Origin: a bacterium
GTDB lineage: Bacteria > Armatimonadota > Zipacnadia > Zipacnadales > UBA11051
DNA length: 64,000 nt
NCBI GenBank assembly: GCA_021372615.1
Contig: JAJFUB010000046.1
Span: 1 to 64,000, forward strand
Direction: 5' to 3'
Both the position numbers and the translations under genes were made by a program. The notes under the pieces are model-generated. The model had not been told where the DNA came from. It saw nothing but the letters and a program-made list of their open reading frames with translations, and did no database searches. Position 1 is the stretch's first letter, and each line of letters opens with the position of its first letter. Positions 17,825-27,679 of this stretch are shown piece after piece.

Positions 17825-19459
17825 ATGACTGCATCGCACGCCCCCGTCTCCCCGTCCCCCGCGCGGTCGCCGCTGCTGCTGGTGCTGTGCCTCCTGTTCG
17901 TCTTCGTCTTTGTGTGCCTCCTCTTCGTCCCCTTCACCAGCGACGACGCCTACATCACGATGCGCTATGCCCGCCACGCCGCCGCCGGGCAGGGCCTGTG
18001 CTTCAACCCCGGCGAGCGCGTCGAGGGCTACAGCAACCCCCTGTGGCTGGGGCTGCTGGTGGCGGCAAGGCGGGCGGGACTGGACTTCGTGGTGGCGGCG
18101 AAGGTGCTGGGGATCGTGGCCGGGCTGGGGGCGCTGCTGTTCGCGCTGGCGATTGTGGTGCGGCTGACGGAACGCTATGACTGGCTGGCGGCGCTCGGTC
18201 TCCTGCCGCTGACGACATGCGCGCCGCTGGCGGTCTACGCCGTCTCCGGCCTGGAGACCGTCTTGTACGCGTGCTTCCTCACGGCCATCGTCTACTGCTG
18301 GCTCGTGCCCGGAGGGCGGGCGTGGTGGGCCGTGGTGCTGTGTGCGCTGGCAGCGGCCTTCACACGGCCCGAGGGGATGGTCGTCCTCGCTGCCTTCCTC
18401 CTCTGGCGCGGCCTGACGGTGACCGCCCTCCAACCCCGGCGCGATGGGGCGCGCCCCTACTGGCTCTCCGTGCCCTTCGCCCTCGGTGTGATGGCGCTCT
18501 TTCTGCTGGTCCGTCACACGGTCTTCGGCGCCTGGCTGCCCAACACGTTCTACGCCAAACCCCCCGGCGCGTTCGGCACCATGTCGCTCCTGTCGCCGCT
18601 GGTGTACTTGCGAGACTACCTGCTCGACGGCGGCGTGTGGCTGTGGCTGACTTTGACGGCGGGGGCACTGTGGACCGCGGGCTTTCCAGCCCGCGGCGAT
18701 GCCCGCGGGCTGGAAAGCCCGCGGTCCGCAGCCGTGGCCGCACTGTTGCTTGTGGCCGTCCAAGCCGCCCTCGTCATCCACGCCCGGGGCGACTGGATGG
18801 CCCTGCATCGCTTCCTGCTGCCGCTGACGCCACTGCTGGTGGGCGTGGGCTACGCGGGCCTCGTCCGCCTGTTGCCCCACCGCCCGACCGTCGTGGCTGT
18901 GCTCGCGCTGGTGACCGTCCTCAACGTCATCCAGGTGGCGCAGGTGCGCGGGGAGTTCGTCGCCGGGCGCTATCCCTATAGCGTCATGGCCGGCCAACCC
19001 CAGGAGCAGGCCGGTCGGTGGCTGCGCCAGCACTTCCCGCCGACGACGGTGCTGGCATGCAAGCGCATCGGGGGCGTGGGGTACTTCTCGGGGATGCCCC
19101 TGGTGGACACGCTGGGGCTGGTGGACCGCCGCATCGCCCTGATCCGCCACGGCAGCGCGCGGCGCGGCGACGAGGAGAACGAGGCCATTGCCCGCGAGGT
19201 CTTCAGCCGCCGGCCCGACCTGATCCTCCTGGCCGTCGCGGCCCGGTGGGATGACGTCCCGCTCGACCAACCAGCCCCCGATGTCGCCCACAACCTGCGC
19301 GACGTGGACGAGGCCCTCTACCGGGGTCTGGAGGCCCACGGCTACGGCTTCATCTACCGCCTGCCGCAGGGCGGCGACGGCGAGTTCGTCATCTACGCCC
19401 GGCCCGGCGTCACCCTCCCACCGGCACTGCATCTTCCCGCTTCGGAATCCGCCCCATGA
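17825..19459 (+). CDS. GT-C-type polytopic membrane glycosyltransferase
   Basis: The 544-residue membrane protein has about ten hydrophobic helices. The first helix is followed by SDDAYITMRYARHAAAGQG and NPGERVEGYSNPLW (~39-75). This acidic-pair motif and loop is typical of GT-C enzymes (PMT, ArnT and arabinofuranosyltransferase type) that use polyprenyl-phosphate sugars on the outer side of the membrane. The C-terminal ~120 residues are soluble. Residues 283-301, between two hydrophobic segments, are encoded by a 56-base palindrome and are probably an insertion. No strong ribosome site precedes ATG 17825, and a longer TTG start is possible. The stop overlaps the next start as ATGA. The acceptor is unknown. 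Confidence 0.8.
   Translation: MTASHAPVSPSPARSPLLLVLCLLFVFVFVCLLFVPFTSDDAYITMRYARHAAAGQGLCFNPGERVEGYSNPLWLGLLVAARRAGLDFVVAAKVLGIVAGLGALLFALAIVVRLTERYDWLAALGLLPLTTCAPLAVYAVSGLETVLYACFLTAIVYCWLVPGGRAWWAVVLCALAAAFTRPEGMVVLAAFLLWRGLTVTALQPRRDGARPYWLSVPFALGVMALFLLVRHTVFGAWLPNTFYAKPPGAFGTMSLLSPLVYLRDYLLDGGVWLWLTLTAGALWTAGFPARGDARGLESPRSAAVAALLLVAVQAALVIHARGDWMALHRFLLPLTPLLVGVGYAGLVRLLPHRPTVVAVLALVTVLNVIQVAQVRGEFVAGRYPYSVMAGQPQEQAGRWLRQHFPPTTVLACKRIGGVGYFSGMPLVDTLGLVDRRIALIRHGSARRGDEENEAIAREVFSRRPDLILLAVAARWDDVPLDQPAPDVAHNLRDVDEALYRGLEAHGYGFIYRLPQGGDGEFVIYARPGVTLPPALHLPASESAP
18672..18727. repeat. 56-base palindrome inside the glycosyltransferase gene (family G)
   Basis: The arms 18672-18695 and 18704-18727 are perfect 24-base inverted copies (25 with the flanking G-C pair) around a short loop. 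Each arm itself contains the smaller hairpin GCGGGCT-TTCC-AGCCCGC. The element is in frame and encodes about 19 residues (TAGFPARGDARGLESPRSA). Confidence 0.85.
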
Positions 19460-20286
19460 TTGCCCTGGCTCTCGCCGTCCTGTGCACCTCGTGCTTCAGC
19501 CTCATCGTCCGGCATAGCCAGCGCGCCGGCCAGAGCCAACTGGCCGTGATGGGCTTGAACTATGTGGCCGCCTCGGTGGCGGCCTTCGCGCTGTCCCACT
19601 CGGGCCATGTGTCGCCGCCGACGTGGCAGATCGGCGTGATCGGCGGCGTCATCTACGCGACGACCTACCTGATCCTCATTCAGTCCCTGGACCTCAAGGG
19701 CGTGGCCATCGCCAACGCCATCACGCGACTGTCGGTGCTCATCCCGGTGCTGGGGTCCATCTTCATCTTCGGCGAGCAGCCCCGGCCCATCGAGTCCGCC
19801 GGGGCCCTGCTGGCCATCGGTGCCATGCCGCTGCTGAGCCTCGACCGCGGCGTGGGCGGCGCGCGCCTGACGCACCGGCAAGTCCCGTTGCTCCTGGCGC
19901 TCTTTGTGGCCAACGGCTCGTGTCTGCTGACCAACAAGTGGTTTCACGCCACCGGGCTGATTGCCGAGCGGCCGGCGTTCCTGGGCATCCTGTTCGGTAC
20001 GGCGGCCCTGGTCTCGCTGGTGGCGTGGTTGCTGCGGTGCCGCCGTCTCGGGTGGCGCGAGGTGGCAACCGGCATGCCGCTGGGGGTCATCAACTTCGGC
20101 ACGAGCTATATGATCATCGCCGCCCTGGACAGCCTGCCGGGGGCGGTCGTCTTCCCGGTGACGGCGGCGCTGGGGCTCGTGTTCACGACGGGCGGGGCGG
20201 CCTGGTTGTGGCGCGAAGTCCCCGGCCGCCTCGGACGCGCCGGACTGGCCGTGGCCCTCGCGGCCGTCGTGCTCATCAACCTGTAG
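19456..20286 (+). CDS. EamA/DMT-family membrane transporter
   Basis: The 276-residue, all-hydrophobic protein has about ten transmembrane helices arranged as two EamA-like halves of five. The half ends carry the family pattern, for example GVAIANAITRLSVLIPVLGSIFIFGEQPRP in the first half. DMT/EamA proteins export or import small metabolites and nucleotide sugars; the substrate is not predictable here. Translation is probably coupled to the glycosyltransferase through the ATGA overlap at 19456-19459, so a role in moving a glycan precursor or lipid-linked sugar is plausible but inferred. The gene ends 6 bases from the convergent heparinase-like gene. Confidence 0.8.
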   Translation: MIALALAVLCTSCFSLIVRHSQRAGQSQLAVMGLNYVAASVAAFALSHSGHVSPPTWQIGVIGGVIYATTYLILIQSLDLKGVAIANAITRLSVLIPVLGSIFIFGEQPRPIESAGALLAIGAMPLLSLDRGVGGARLTHRQVPLLLALFVANGSCLLTNKWFHATGLIAERPAFLGILFGTAALVSLVAWLLRCRRLGWREVATGMPLGVINFGTSYMIIAALDSLPGAVVFPVTAALGLVFTTGGAAWLWREVPGRLGRAGLAVALAAVVLINL

Positions 20287-20292
20287 TAGGCC

Positions 20293-23200
20293 TCACCGCT
20301 CCCGCCAGAACCACTGGTCGGTCAACGCCTGCCGCGTCACGCCCGGCCCCTCGACCTCCACCTTCAATTCGTTCCTCGAGTTGCGCATGAACTGGATCTC
20401 GATCATGTGCAGCCCGGCCTGCAGCGCCGCGCTGCCGCTGTCCTGGCTGCCCCACCACCCGACCGTCGCCAGCACCGGCAGTTGCAGGTCGCGCTCCGGG
20501 TTCTGGATGAAGAGCGCGGCCGTCTCCGGGCTATCGAGGAAGAAGTGGTAGACGCCGTCCCGCGGTACCCGGACATAGCCCCGCCACTTCACACCGCAGA
20601 ACCGCACCGGCTCGGAGAGGCTCATGTCCAGCCCCGCGCACACTCCCGACCGCTCCGGCCTGCGCAGCATCAGGTCGTAGATGCGGATGCTGGACTGGTG
20701 GACGAAGAAGTCATACTTCAGCCCCGGCTCGAGCCCCTGCGTCTCCTGGCGGTCTGCGGTGCGCAGCGGCCACGGCCAGGGCCGGACGTCGCGTGTGGCT
20801 ACCAGGGGCAGCGGCCGCTTGCCCGCGAAGAAGCGCGCCTTCACCGTACCCGGCTGCTTGAGCGCCACCGGCGCCTCGTACAGCGTGGACCCGACATCCG
20901 GGTCGCGGCCGTCGGTCGTGTAGCGCACCTGGAGCCCCTCACGCAGGTTCGCGACCGTCACCGGGTCGGCGTCCTCGATCTTCAGGAATGGCCGCGGGGG
21001 CACAAGGTCCGGCACGACAGGGGCCTCGATGGGCGTGAAGACCGGTTGGCCGTCCGGCGGCGCGACATACTCGTAGTCCTCGCTCGGCGGCGTGTAGTCT
21101 CGGCCATTGACACTCAGCTTCTGCGAGCCGAAGGCGACGCCCCATGTCTCCCGCCCCTGCTCGCACGCCAGGATCGCCCGCGACCCCATGGGAGCCCCTG
21201 CAGGTGTGGTGCCCTCCGCCGGCGTGCTGCGATACCACAGCCACTGCCCATCGCGCAGCTTGATCTTCAGGTCGTGTGCGTCGCCGGCCGCGTCCTCGGT
21301 CGGCTCGACGACGGGCGACGCCTCGCCCGTGTCCAGCGGCACGATCAGCGTCAGCAGCGTGTCGCTGTCGCTGCTTTGCCAGGCCACGTGCACATCCACC
21401 TTCGGCCGCGCATCGCCGATGCCGAAGGCGTACCATCCGAGCCACGGGTCGCGGTTCCCGCAGTACTTGCGGTACTGTATGGACGGCCCGAAGTGCACCA
21501 GCTCGACGTTCGGCCCGCCCGGGTCGGTCGTGCGGAAGCGCTTGGCCTGAGGCTGCAGGTCGAACTGGTCCGCCCTGAAGCCCCAGACGCAGCGGTCGGC
21601 CCGTGCGTCCTCGGCGTAGGGCAGGAAGTTCCACACCTGTGAGTATTCGTGCGGCTTGTCGCCGGTGTTGACCATGCGGTCCTCGACCAACCACAGCTTC
21701 AGCGGCCTGACGAAGATCACCCGCCGGTAGTGCTGGACCGACTTGTCCACGTTGGTGTCGCGGTTGCTCTGGAAATCCCCGTAGCCCAGGTCGTACAGGC
21801 CGTCCACGACATCACAGCGCGGCGACGTATGCCAGCGGGAGGCGATCGGGGTGCGGCACGCACGGCTGGCGTGCGGCCCGGCCTTTGACTGCGATCGCCC
21901 GTCCACGAGCACCGTGTTGTTCTTGAGGCTCGAGGCCTCGCTGAGGTAGAAGTCCGCGCCCTTGGCCTCCGGGGTGCGGAACACGCCATAGGTCGGGTCG
22001 CCCCCGCAGACGAGCAGTTGCCGCCCGTACGCCGTGACCTGGATCGCGTTGTTGTCGCGCATCGAGTGCCCCGACTGCGGCCGCCCATTCATGAAGAACA
22101 AGTACAGGCCCTTCAGACCCCACCCGCTGCGCATCGCGGTGAAGCCGCTGTAGGGCAGGGCAATGGACGTGTAGCGCTGCGGCCGCACCTTGCCGTGGTT
22201 CAGCTCCCACTGCCTGGCGATGGCCGCCTCGCCCTGCCACACCGGCTGTCCGGGATGGTCGAGCGAGTTCCCTACCTGCGGCAAGCTCCCCAGCGGCGTC
22301 TGTAGCGCGTCATCCACGGCGCGTCGCGCCGCTACCCGCGCCTCGATCTGGTCGGCGAAGCGCGGCCGTCTGTCGCCGTAGAACCGCAGGACCTCCTCGA
22401 GGCCCTCCTTGTCCTGCCCGTTGTAGTTGAAGGACTGCTCCAGGCTCCCGCCGTCGGGCGCGAAGTTGCTCGTCAGGAAGTTGTCGTAGGCGCGTTCGAG
22501 GTACTCGCCGACCTGCGGCGTCGTCTTGAACTCCGGGAAGATGGCGGCGTAGAAGGCGAGGGCCTTCATGCCTTCGGCTCGCTGGTTCGGTACCGCCCCG
22601 TCGCGTACGACGAACCAGAGGATCTTGCTCACATGGTCGCGCTCCAGGCTCAATGCGATCTCAGCCAACTCCGGCGCACTGATCCGGTCGAGCTGCTCCC
22701 GGGTCAGCGGCGCCGGCGTCGGCCCCAGCACGTTCTTCCATGCCTTGGGCTTGTCCGGGCCGAGGCACTTGCTCAGCCCGGCCAGGACCTTCAGGAAGTT
22801 CTTCATCCGCCAGCCGATCTGCAGGGCATTGGTGTTCAGGCGCCAGTCCACCCCGAGCTTCTCCCCGATGAACCTGTCCGACAGCCCCTGGTTGGCGAAG
22901 TAGATCTCCCAGAAGCCCCGCGCGTGGTTGCGCGAGAAGTCCGCGAACAACTCCAGCGCCTTCTGCAGGTAGACGTCCTTCCCGGTCTGCCAGTAGCGCC
23001 CGGTGAAGGACTTGGCGAACGCGAAGGTGCCGAAATCAGTGCGCTCAGCCTTCACGCTCCGGTCCCACGCGGCGATCTCCGGCGCGCCCCAGTCCTGCAC
23101 GTCATCCACGCTGACGTACCAGTTCACGAGCTTGCCCTGGCCCGGGGGCCCGGCCAAACCGCGGATGTCCAGCAGGCCGTACATGTTGGTCTTCAGGTAC

Positions 23201-23550
23201 TCGTCGAAGCTCAGCACGCCGGTGACATAGTCTACGGAGTTGGTGCTGCGGGGGTGCAGGGCGTAGTCGTGCCAGCCGAACTCGCCGAAGTCGTGCGCGC
23301 GCAGGCGGGCGACGACGCGGTCGCGCCAGAGGGACAGCGCCGCCGTGGCCTGCTCCTTCTGGAGCAGGCCGGCGAGGTCCCGGTTCTCCGGCCGCGTGAG
23401 GTCGAGACGAGTGCCGAGGGCCGCCGCGACCTCCGCCGCAGACGGCGTGGGCCGAGACGCGGCCGCGGGCGGGATGGCGTACTGCTTCTCCTCGGCACTG
23501 CAGACGGGCACGGCGAGCATCAGCAGCAAACAGCACAGCGCGCGAGCCAT
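20293..23550 (-). CDS. Secreted heparinase II/III-like polysaccharide lyase with CHB_HEX and PA14 domains
   Basis: The 1085-residue precursor has a signal peptide (MARALCCLLLMLAVPVCSA). Residues ~60-450 form the alpha/alpha toroid. Residues ~470-800 form the heparinase II/III beta-sandwich, recognisable by GHSMRDNNAIQVTAYG (~495). A chitobiase/FN3-associated domain (~845-925, RYTTDGRDPD) and a C-terminal PA14 domain (~940-1085, VRVPRDGVYHFFLDSPETAALFI) follow. Family members cleave uronate-containing polysaccharides by beta-elimination and use His, Tyr and Asn in the cleft; I cannot fix these residues by eye. GGAGG lies 5 bases before the start. The upstream open frame belongs to the antisense of the dehydrogenase gene. 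Residues encoded around 21856-21874 (GPHASRACR) may be a small palindromic insertion. Confidence 0.82.
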   Translation of the reverse strand: MARALCCLLLMLAVPVCSAEEKQYAIPPAAASRPTPSAAEVAAALGTRLDLTRPENRDLAGLLQKEQATAALSLWRDRVVARLRAHDFGEFGWHDYALHPRSTNSVDYVTGVLSFDEYLKTNMYGLLDIRGLAGPPGQGKLVNWYVSVDDVQDWGAPEIAAWDRSVKAERTDFGTFAFAKSFTGRYWQTGKDVYLQKALELFADFSRNHARGFWEIYFANQGLSDRFIGEKLGVDWRLNTNALQIGWRMKNFLKVLAGLSKCLGPDKPKAWKNVLGPTPAPLTREQLDRISAPELAEIALSLERDHVSKILWFVVRDGAVPNQRAEGMKALAFYAAIFPEFKTTPQVGEYLERAYDNFLTSNFAPDGGSLEQSFNYNGQDKEGLEEVLRFYGDRRPRFADQIEARVAARRAVDDALQTPLGSLPQVGNSLDHPGQPVWQGEAAIARQWELNHGKVRPQRYTSIALPYSGFTAMRSGWGLKGLYLFFMNGRPQSGHSMRDNNAIQVTAYGRQLLVCGGDPTYGVFRTPEAKGADFYLSEASSLKNNTVLVDGRSQSKAGPHASRACRTPIASRWHTSPRCDVVDGLYDLGYGDFQSNRDTNVDKSVQHYRRVIFVRPLKLWLVEDRMVNTGDKPHEYSQVWNFLPYAEDARADRCVWGFRADQFDLQPQAKRFRTTDPGGPNVELVHFGPSIQYRKYCGNRDPWLGWYAFGIGDARPKVDVHVAWQSSDSDTLLTLIVPLDTGEASPVVEPTEDAAGDAHDLKIKLRDGQWLWYRSTPAEGTTPAGAPMGSRAILACEQGRETWGVAFGSQKLSVNGRDYTPPSEDYEYVAPPDGQPVFTPIEAPVVPDLVPPRPFLKIEDADPVTVANLREGLQVRYTTDGRDPDVGSTLYEAPVALKQPGTVKARFFAGKRPLPLVATRDVRPWPWPLRTADRQETQGLEPGLKYDFFVHQSSIRIYDLMLRRPERSGVCAGLDMSLSEPVRFCGVKWRGYVRVPRDGVYHFFLDSPETAALFIQNPERDLQLPVLATVGWWGSQDSGSAALQAGLHMIEIQFMRNSRNELKVEVEGPGVTRQALTDQWFWRER

Positions 23551-23625
23551 GGCGTCCTCCGGGGACAGGCAGTACCGGGAGGATTTGACCCCGGGGGCGA
23601 CAGGTCCTCCCTCCGGGGCAGCGCA

Positions 23626-23655
23626 ACAGCCGCCGGGGACTCCTCCGGCGGCTGT
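23626..23655 (-). terminator. Terminator-like hairpin after glutamate dehydrogenase
   Basis: A perfect 11-base stem (ACAGCCGCCGG / CCGGCGGCTGT) with an 8-base loop lies 35 bases past the gdhA stop on the minus strand, in the 140-base gap before the heparinase-like gene. No T tract is present. Confidence 0.5.
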
Positions 23656-23690
23656 GCGTAGACATCTCTGCGGGTGCTGCAGAACGGCGG

Positions 23691-24938
<1,248 letters not shown>

Positions 24939-25020
24939 GGACTGCCTCCTTCAGGGGGCTCGATCGGGTGGTGCTACGGCGGTGCTCTGGCTGCGGCTGT
25001 CGGACGACCGGTGCTTGGGA

Positions 25021-26019
25021 TCAGTCGCCGGTTCGGCGCCCCCTCGCCAGGATGCCGATTTGCATCTCCTCATTGTGCAACCCCTCGGCCAGCGTCGCCA
25101 GCGGCTGCTCGGTCTGCCCGGTCACGGCCAACAGCATCTGCCGCATGGACAGGTACATGAAGTCATCACTCATCTGTTCGGCGTCGTCCAGCTTCAGATA
25201 CGTGCGGAAGACCCCGGCCGCGTCGTTGCGCCCCTCGTAGTCGGCGATGACGCCGTTGATGCCGAAGCGCCGGGTCAGCGGCCCCTCCAGCACCGTGCCG
25301 ACCACGATCTCCGCCTCACAGCGCGCCCCGTCGGCGCAGACGTACACGAACTGTGCCCGGTCCTGCCGCTCGCCCAGCACCAGGTCCACCGTGTCGAAGT
25401 CCACCTGGCCCGGCCCGCAGAAGGCCGCCAGCACGCTCAGGCAGTGGGGCGACAATTCCCGCCAGATGATCTCATACACATTCCGCTCGCGGCGCGAGTC
25501 CATGTGCATGAAGAACGTGCGCGGCCGCTCGCGCGGCAGTCCCAGCGCCTGCAGCAGCGCGTCGTACGCCAGCGGCACGGCCGTATACTGCAGGTTGACC
25601 GCCGTGACCCGGTCCGGGCGGGTGGTGGCCGCGACCATCTCCCGCGCCTCGGCCAAGAGCTGCTCGCCCGGCTTGGCGTCATCCCAGGTCAGCGGCTTCT
25701 CGCACAGCAGGTGGCAGCGGTGTGAGGCCAGGGCCATCACATGGCCATGGTGCAGGTGCGGGGGCGTGCAGACATGCACGAGATCGGGGGCTTCGGCGGT
25801 GAGCATGGCCGCGAGGTCGTGGTAGGGCCGGGGGCTGATCTGCAGTTGGTCCTGCAGCGCCCGCGCGGTCGCGGCGGCGGTCTCGGCCGAGGAGCCGACG
25901 ATGGCGGCCACTTCCCCGCCCAGCGCCGCCACCCACTTGGCGTGGTGCTTGCCGATGCCGGAGGCGCCGACGATGGCGGCACGCAGGGGCGTGCGCACGA
26001 CCGGCTCGATGCTGCTCAT
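25021..26019 (-). CDS. Gfo/Idh/MocA-family oxidoreductase
   Basis: The 332-residue protein has an N-terminal Rossmann fold (RAAIVGASGIGKHHAKWV, a G-x-G-x-x-G variant) and the VHVCTPPHLHHGHVMAL strand. CEKPLTWD carries the catalytic Lys of the family. A C-terminal substrate domain follows, ending in a helix with NEEMQIGILARGRR. These enzymes oxidise or reduce sugars, inositols or pseudo-sugars with NAD(P). AGGAGAAG precedes the start by about 5 bases. The frame remains open upstream, but that part is the antisense of the lipoprotein gene. The substrate is unknown. Confidence 0.88.
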   Translation of the reverse strand: MSSIEPVVRTPLRAAIVGASGIGKHHAKWVAALGGEVAAIVGSSAETAAATARALQDQLQISPRPYHDLAAMLTAEAPDLVHVCTPPHLHHGHVMALASHRCHLLCEKPLTWDDAKPGEQLLAEAREMVAATTRPDRVTAVNLQYTAVPLAYDALLQALGLPRERPRTFFMHMDSRRERNVYEIIWRELSPHCLSVLAAFCGPGQVDFDTVDLVLGERQDRAQFVYVCADGARCEAEIVVGTVLEGPLTRRFGINGVIADYEGRNDAAGVFRTYLKLDDAEQMSDDFMYLSMRQMLLAVTGQTEQPLATLAEGLHNEEMQIGILARGRRTGD

Positions 26020-26071
26020 GTCGCTTCTCCTCGTCCGTCGCGGCGTGCCGGGAACGGTGGTCTGTAGCGGC

Positions 26072-26443
26072 TCACGGCGCCTTGGGTTCGCGCACCTGGA
26101 CATCCACGCTGTTGACCCGCCCGTGGCTCGTGACGTCCACCGCGAACAGGCGCTTCTCCAGGGGCTGGATGCCCGACAGGATGGTGCTGTTCTCACCCCG
26201 GCTGCTGCCGGACTTCGAGAGCAGCGTGACCTGCACCTCGACCTGCCGGAAGCGGGCTCGCCCCGTGTTCTCGAGCCGCCCGTAGACGTGGACCATGTCG
26301 CGCGTCTCGTCAATCACGTAGCGCTGGTTGCTGATGAACAGGTCGGTGATCTTCCCCCTGCCGCCGCGCGCGCATCCGCCGCACAGAAGCAGAAGCGCGG
26401 CCGCTGCCAGGAGGGCCGGATGAAGGGGCCTTCTCAGGGGCAT
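26072..26443 (-). CDS. Small putative lipoprotein with FxLYD-like domain
   Basis: The 123-residue protein has a charged start, a hydrophobic core and LLLLCGGC, a plausible lipobox with Cys near residue 24. The mature part is a single beta sandwich with VHVYGRLENTGRARFRQVEVQVTL. This resembles FxLYD-type domains found in secreted bacterial proteins of unknown function. It is expected to be anchored to a membrane on the periplasmic side. It lies 52 bases upstream of the oxidoreductase gene and may share its transcript. No function can be assigned. Confidence 0.6.
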   Translation of the reverse strand: MPLRRPLHPALLAAAALLLLCGGCARGGRGKITDLFISNQRYVIDETRDMVHVYGRLENTGRARFRQVEVQVTLLSKSGSSRGENSTILSGIQPLEKRLFAVDVTSHGRVNSVDVQVREPKAP

Positions 26444-26477
26444 AGTAGTGTCACGGTTCGCCGCCCGGGGGCGGATT

Positions 26478-26563
26478 CCTGCCTGCCAGGCGTCGGAGCG
26501 CGACTCTCCAGAGCCGCTGCCGTCGTCGTACCTGCCTGCCAGGCGTCGGAGCGCGGCTCTCCA
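26478..26563. repeat. 33-base direct repeat between corA and the lipoprotein gene
   Basis: Two copies, 26478-26510 and 26531-26563, differ by one base (A or G in GCG-R-CTCTCC) and are 20 bases apart. Each contains the small palindrome GCCTGCCAGGC and ends in CTCTCCA. The first continues into AGAGCCGC, which forms a hairpin similar to 5909-5926. Confidence 0.75.
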
Positions 26564-26572
26564 ACGGCAGCG

Positions 26573-27655
26573 CTAGATCATGTCCACGCGGTCGCGGTGG
26601 CGGCGGCGCGGCGGGGTCGGGCACGGCTCCTCGTCCTCGACGCACGGCACATCCGGGCGCCCGATCCAGCCCCGCCGCCGGAAGTACGCGAGCATGACGA
26701 TGACGCACAGGACCATGACAACCCACACGAAGGGATAGCCGTAGCGCCACGTCAGCTCCGGCATGTTCCAGCGCGATACGTCCGTCCGGAAGTTCATGCC
26801 GTATAGCCCAACGAGGAACGTCAGCGGCATGAACAGGGTCGCGATGATGGTCAACACCTTCATGATGGAGTTCATACGGTTGGAGATGGCCGACAGGTAC
26901 GCATCCATCAGGTCGGCCGCCACCTCGCGGTAGACCTCCACCATGTCCATGAGCTGGATCACATGGTCGTAGCAGTCGCGCAGGAAGTGCCGCACCGGCT
27001 GTGACACCGTGTTGTTGTCATCGCGCATGAGCACATTGAGCACATCGCGCAGTGGCCATAGCACCCGGCGCACCTGCCGCAGCTCGCGCTTGGCGCCCTG
27101 GATGGTCTGGACCGTGTCCCCGCGGTCGTGCCACAGCGCCTGCTCCTGGACCTCGTCCAGGTACTCGCCCATGTCTTCCAGGATCGGGAAGTAGCTGTCC
27201 ACGATGGTGTCCAGCAGGGCGTACATGAGGTGGTCCACGCCGTGGTGGCGGATCAGGCCGCGCGCCGTCCGCAGGCGCTGGCGCACCGGCTCGGCGACGG
27301 CATCGGGGCCGGTCTGGAAGCTCAGCACGTAGTTCTCGCCCACGAACATCGAGAACTTGCGGAACACGAACTGGTGGTCCAGCGCCTCGATGGTGTGGGC
27401 GATGATGAAGTCCTGCTCCTCATACTCCTCGGCCTTGGGGCGTTGTGGCTCGTTCGCCACGTCCTCCACTGCCAGGGGGTGCAGGTGCAGCAGGTCCGCG
27501 AAACGACGCAACTGCTCGGGCGCCACTTCCCCTTGCACATGCAGCCACAGCACGCCCGGCTGGCTCAGGGCCGAAATGAACTCCTCCGGCGCTGACAGCT
27601 CGCGCTCCTCGAGCTGGTCGGCGTCGTACCGCAGCAACATCATCGTGGTGGGCAT
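26573..27655 (-). CDS. corA: CorA-family magnesium/divalent cation transporter
   Basis: The protein has 360 residues. An N-terminal cytoplasmic alpha/beta domain carries LWLHVQG and HPLAVEDV. It is followed by the long stalk helix and two C-terminal transmembrane helices. The signature YGMNF (~305) sits at the end of the first helix, as in pentameric CorA channels that import magnesium or cobalt. The Arg-rich tail (PPRRRHRDRV) is cytoplasmic. ATG 27655 follows a GAGGG site; a TTG 9 bases further upstream is the alternative. It is separated from the lipoprotein gene by a palindromic direct repeat. Confidence 0.93.
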   Translation of the reverse strand: MPTTMMLLRYDADQLEERELSAPEEFISALSQPGVLWLHVQGEVAPEQLRRFADLLHLHPLAVEDVANEPQRPKAEEYEEQDFIIAHTIEALDHQFVFRKFSMFVGENYVLSFQTGPDAVAEPVRQRLRTARGLIRHHGVDHLMYALLDTIVDSYFPILEDMGEYLDEVQEQALWHDRGDTVQTIQGAKRELRQVRRVLWPLRDVLNVLMRDDNNTVSQPVRHFLRDCYDHVIQLMDMVEVYREVAADLMDAYLSAISNRMNSIMKVLTIIATLFMPLTFLVGLYGMNFRTDVSRWNMPELTWRYGYPFVWVVMVLCVIVMLAYFRRRGWIGRPDVPCVEDEEPCPTPPRRRHRDRVDMI

Positions 27656-27679
27656 GGCCCTCAACCCCTGCTGTGAGTG

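Noticed and set aside
24939-25020. Possible tRNA or small RNA in the short gap
   Set aside because: No cloverleaf pairing or anticodon arm can be drawn; the stretch includes only the ribosome site of the dehydrogenase gene and plain GC-rich sequence.
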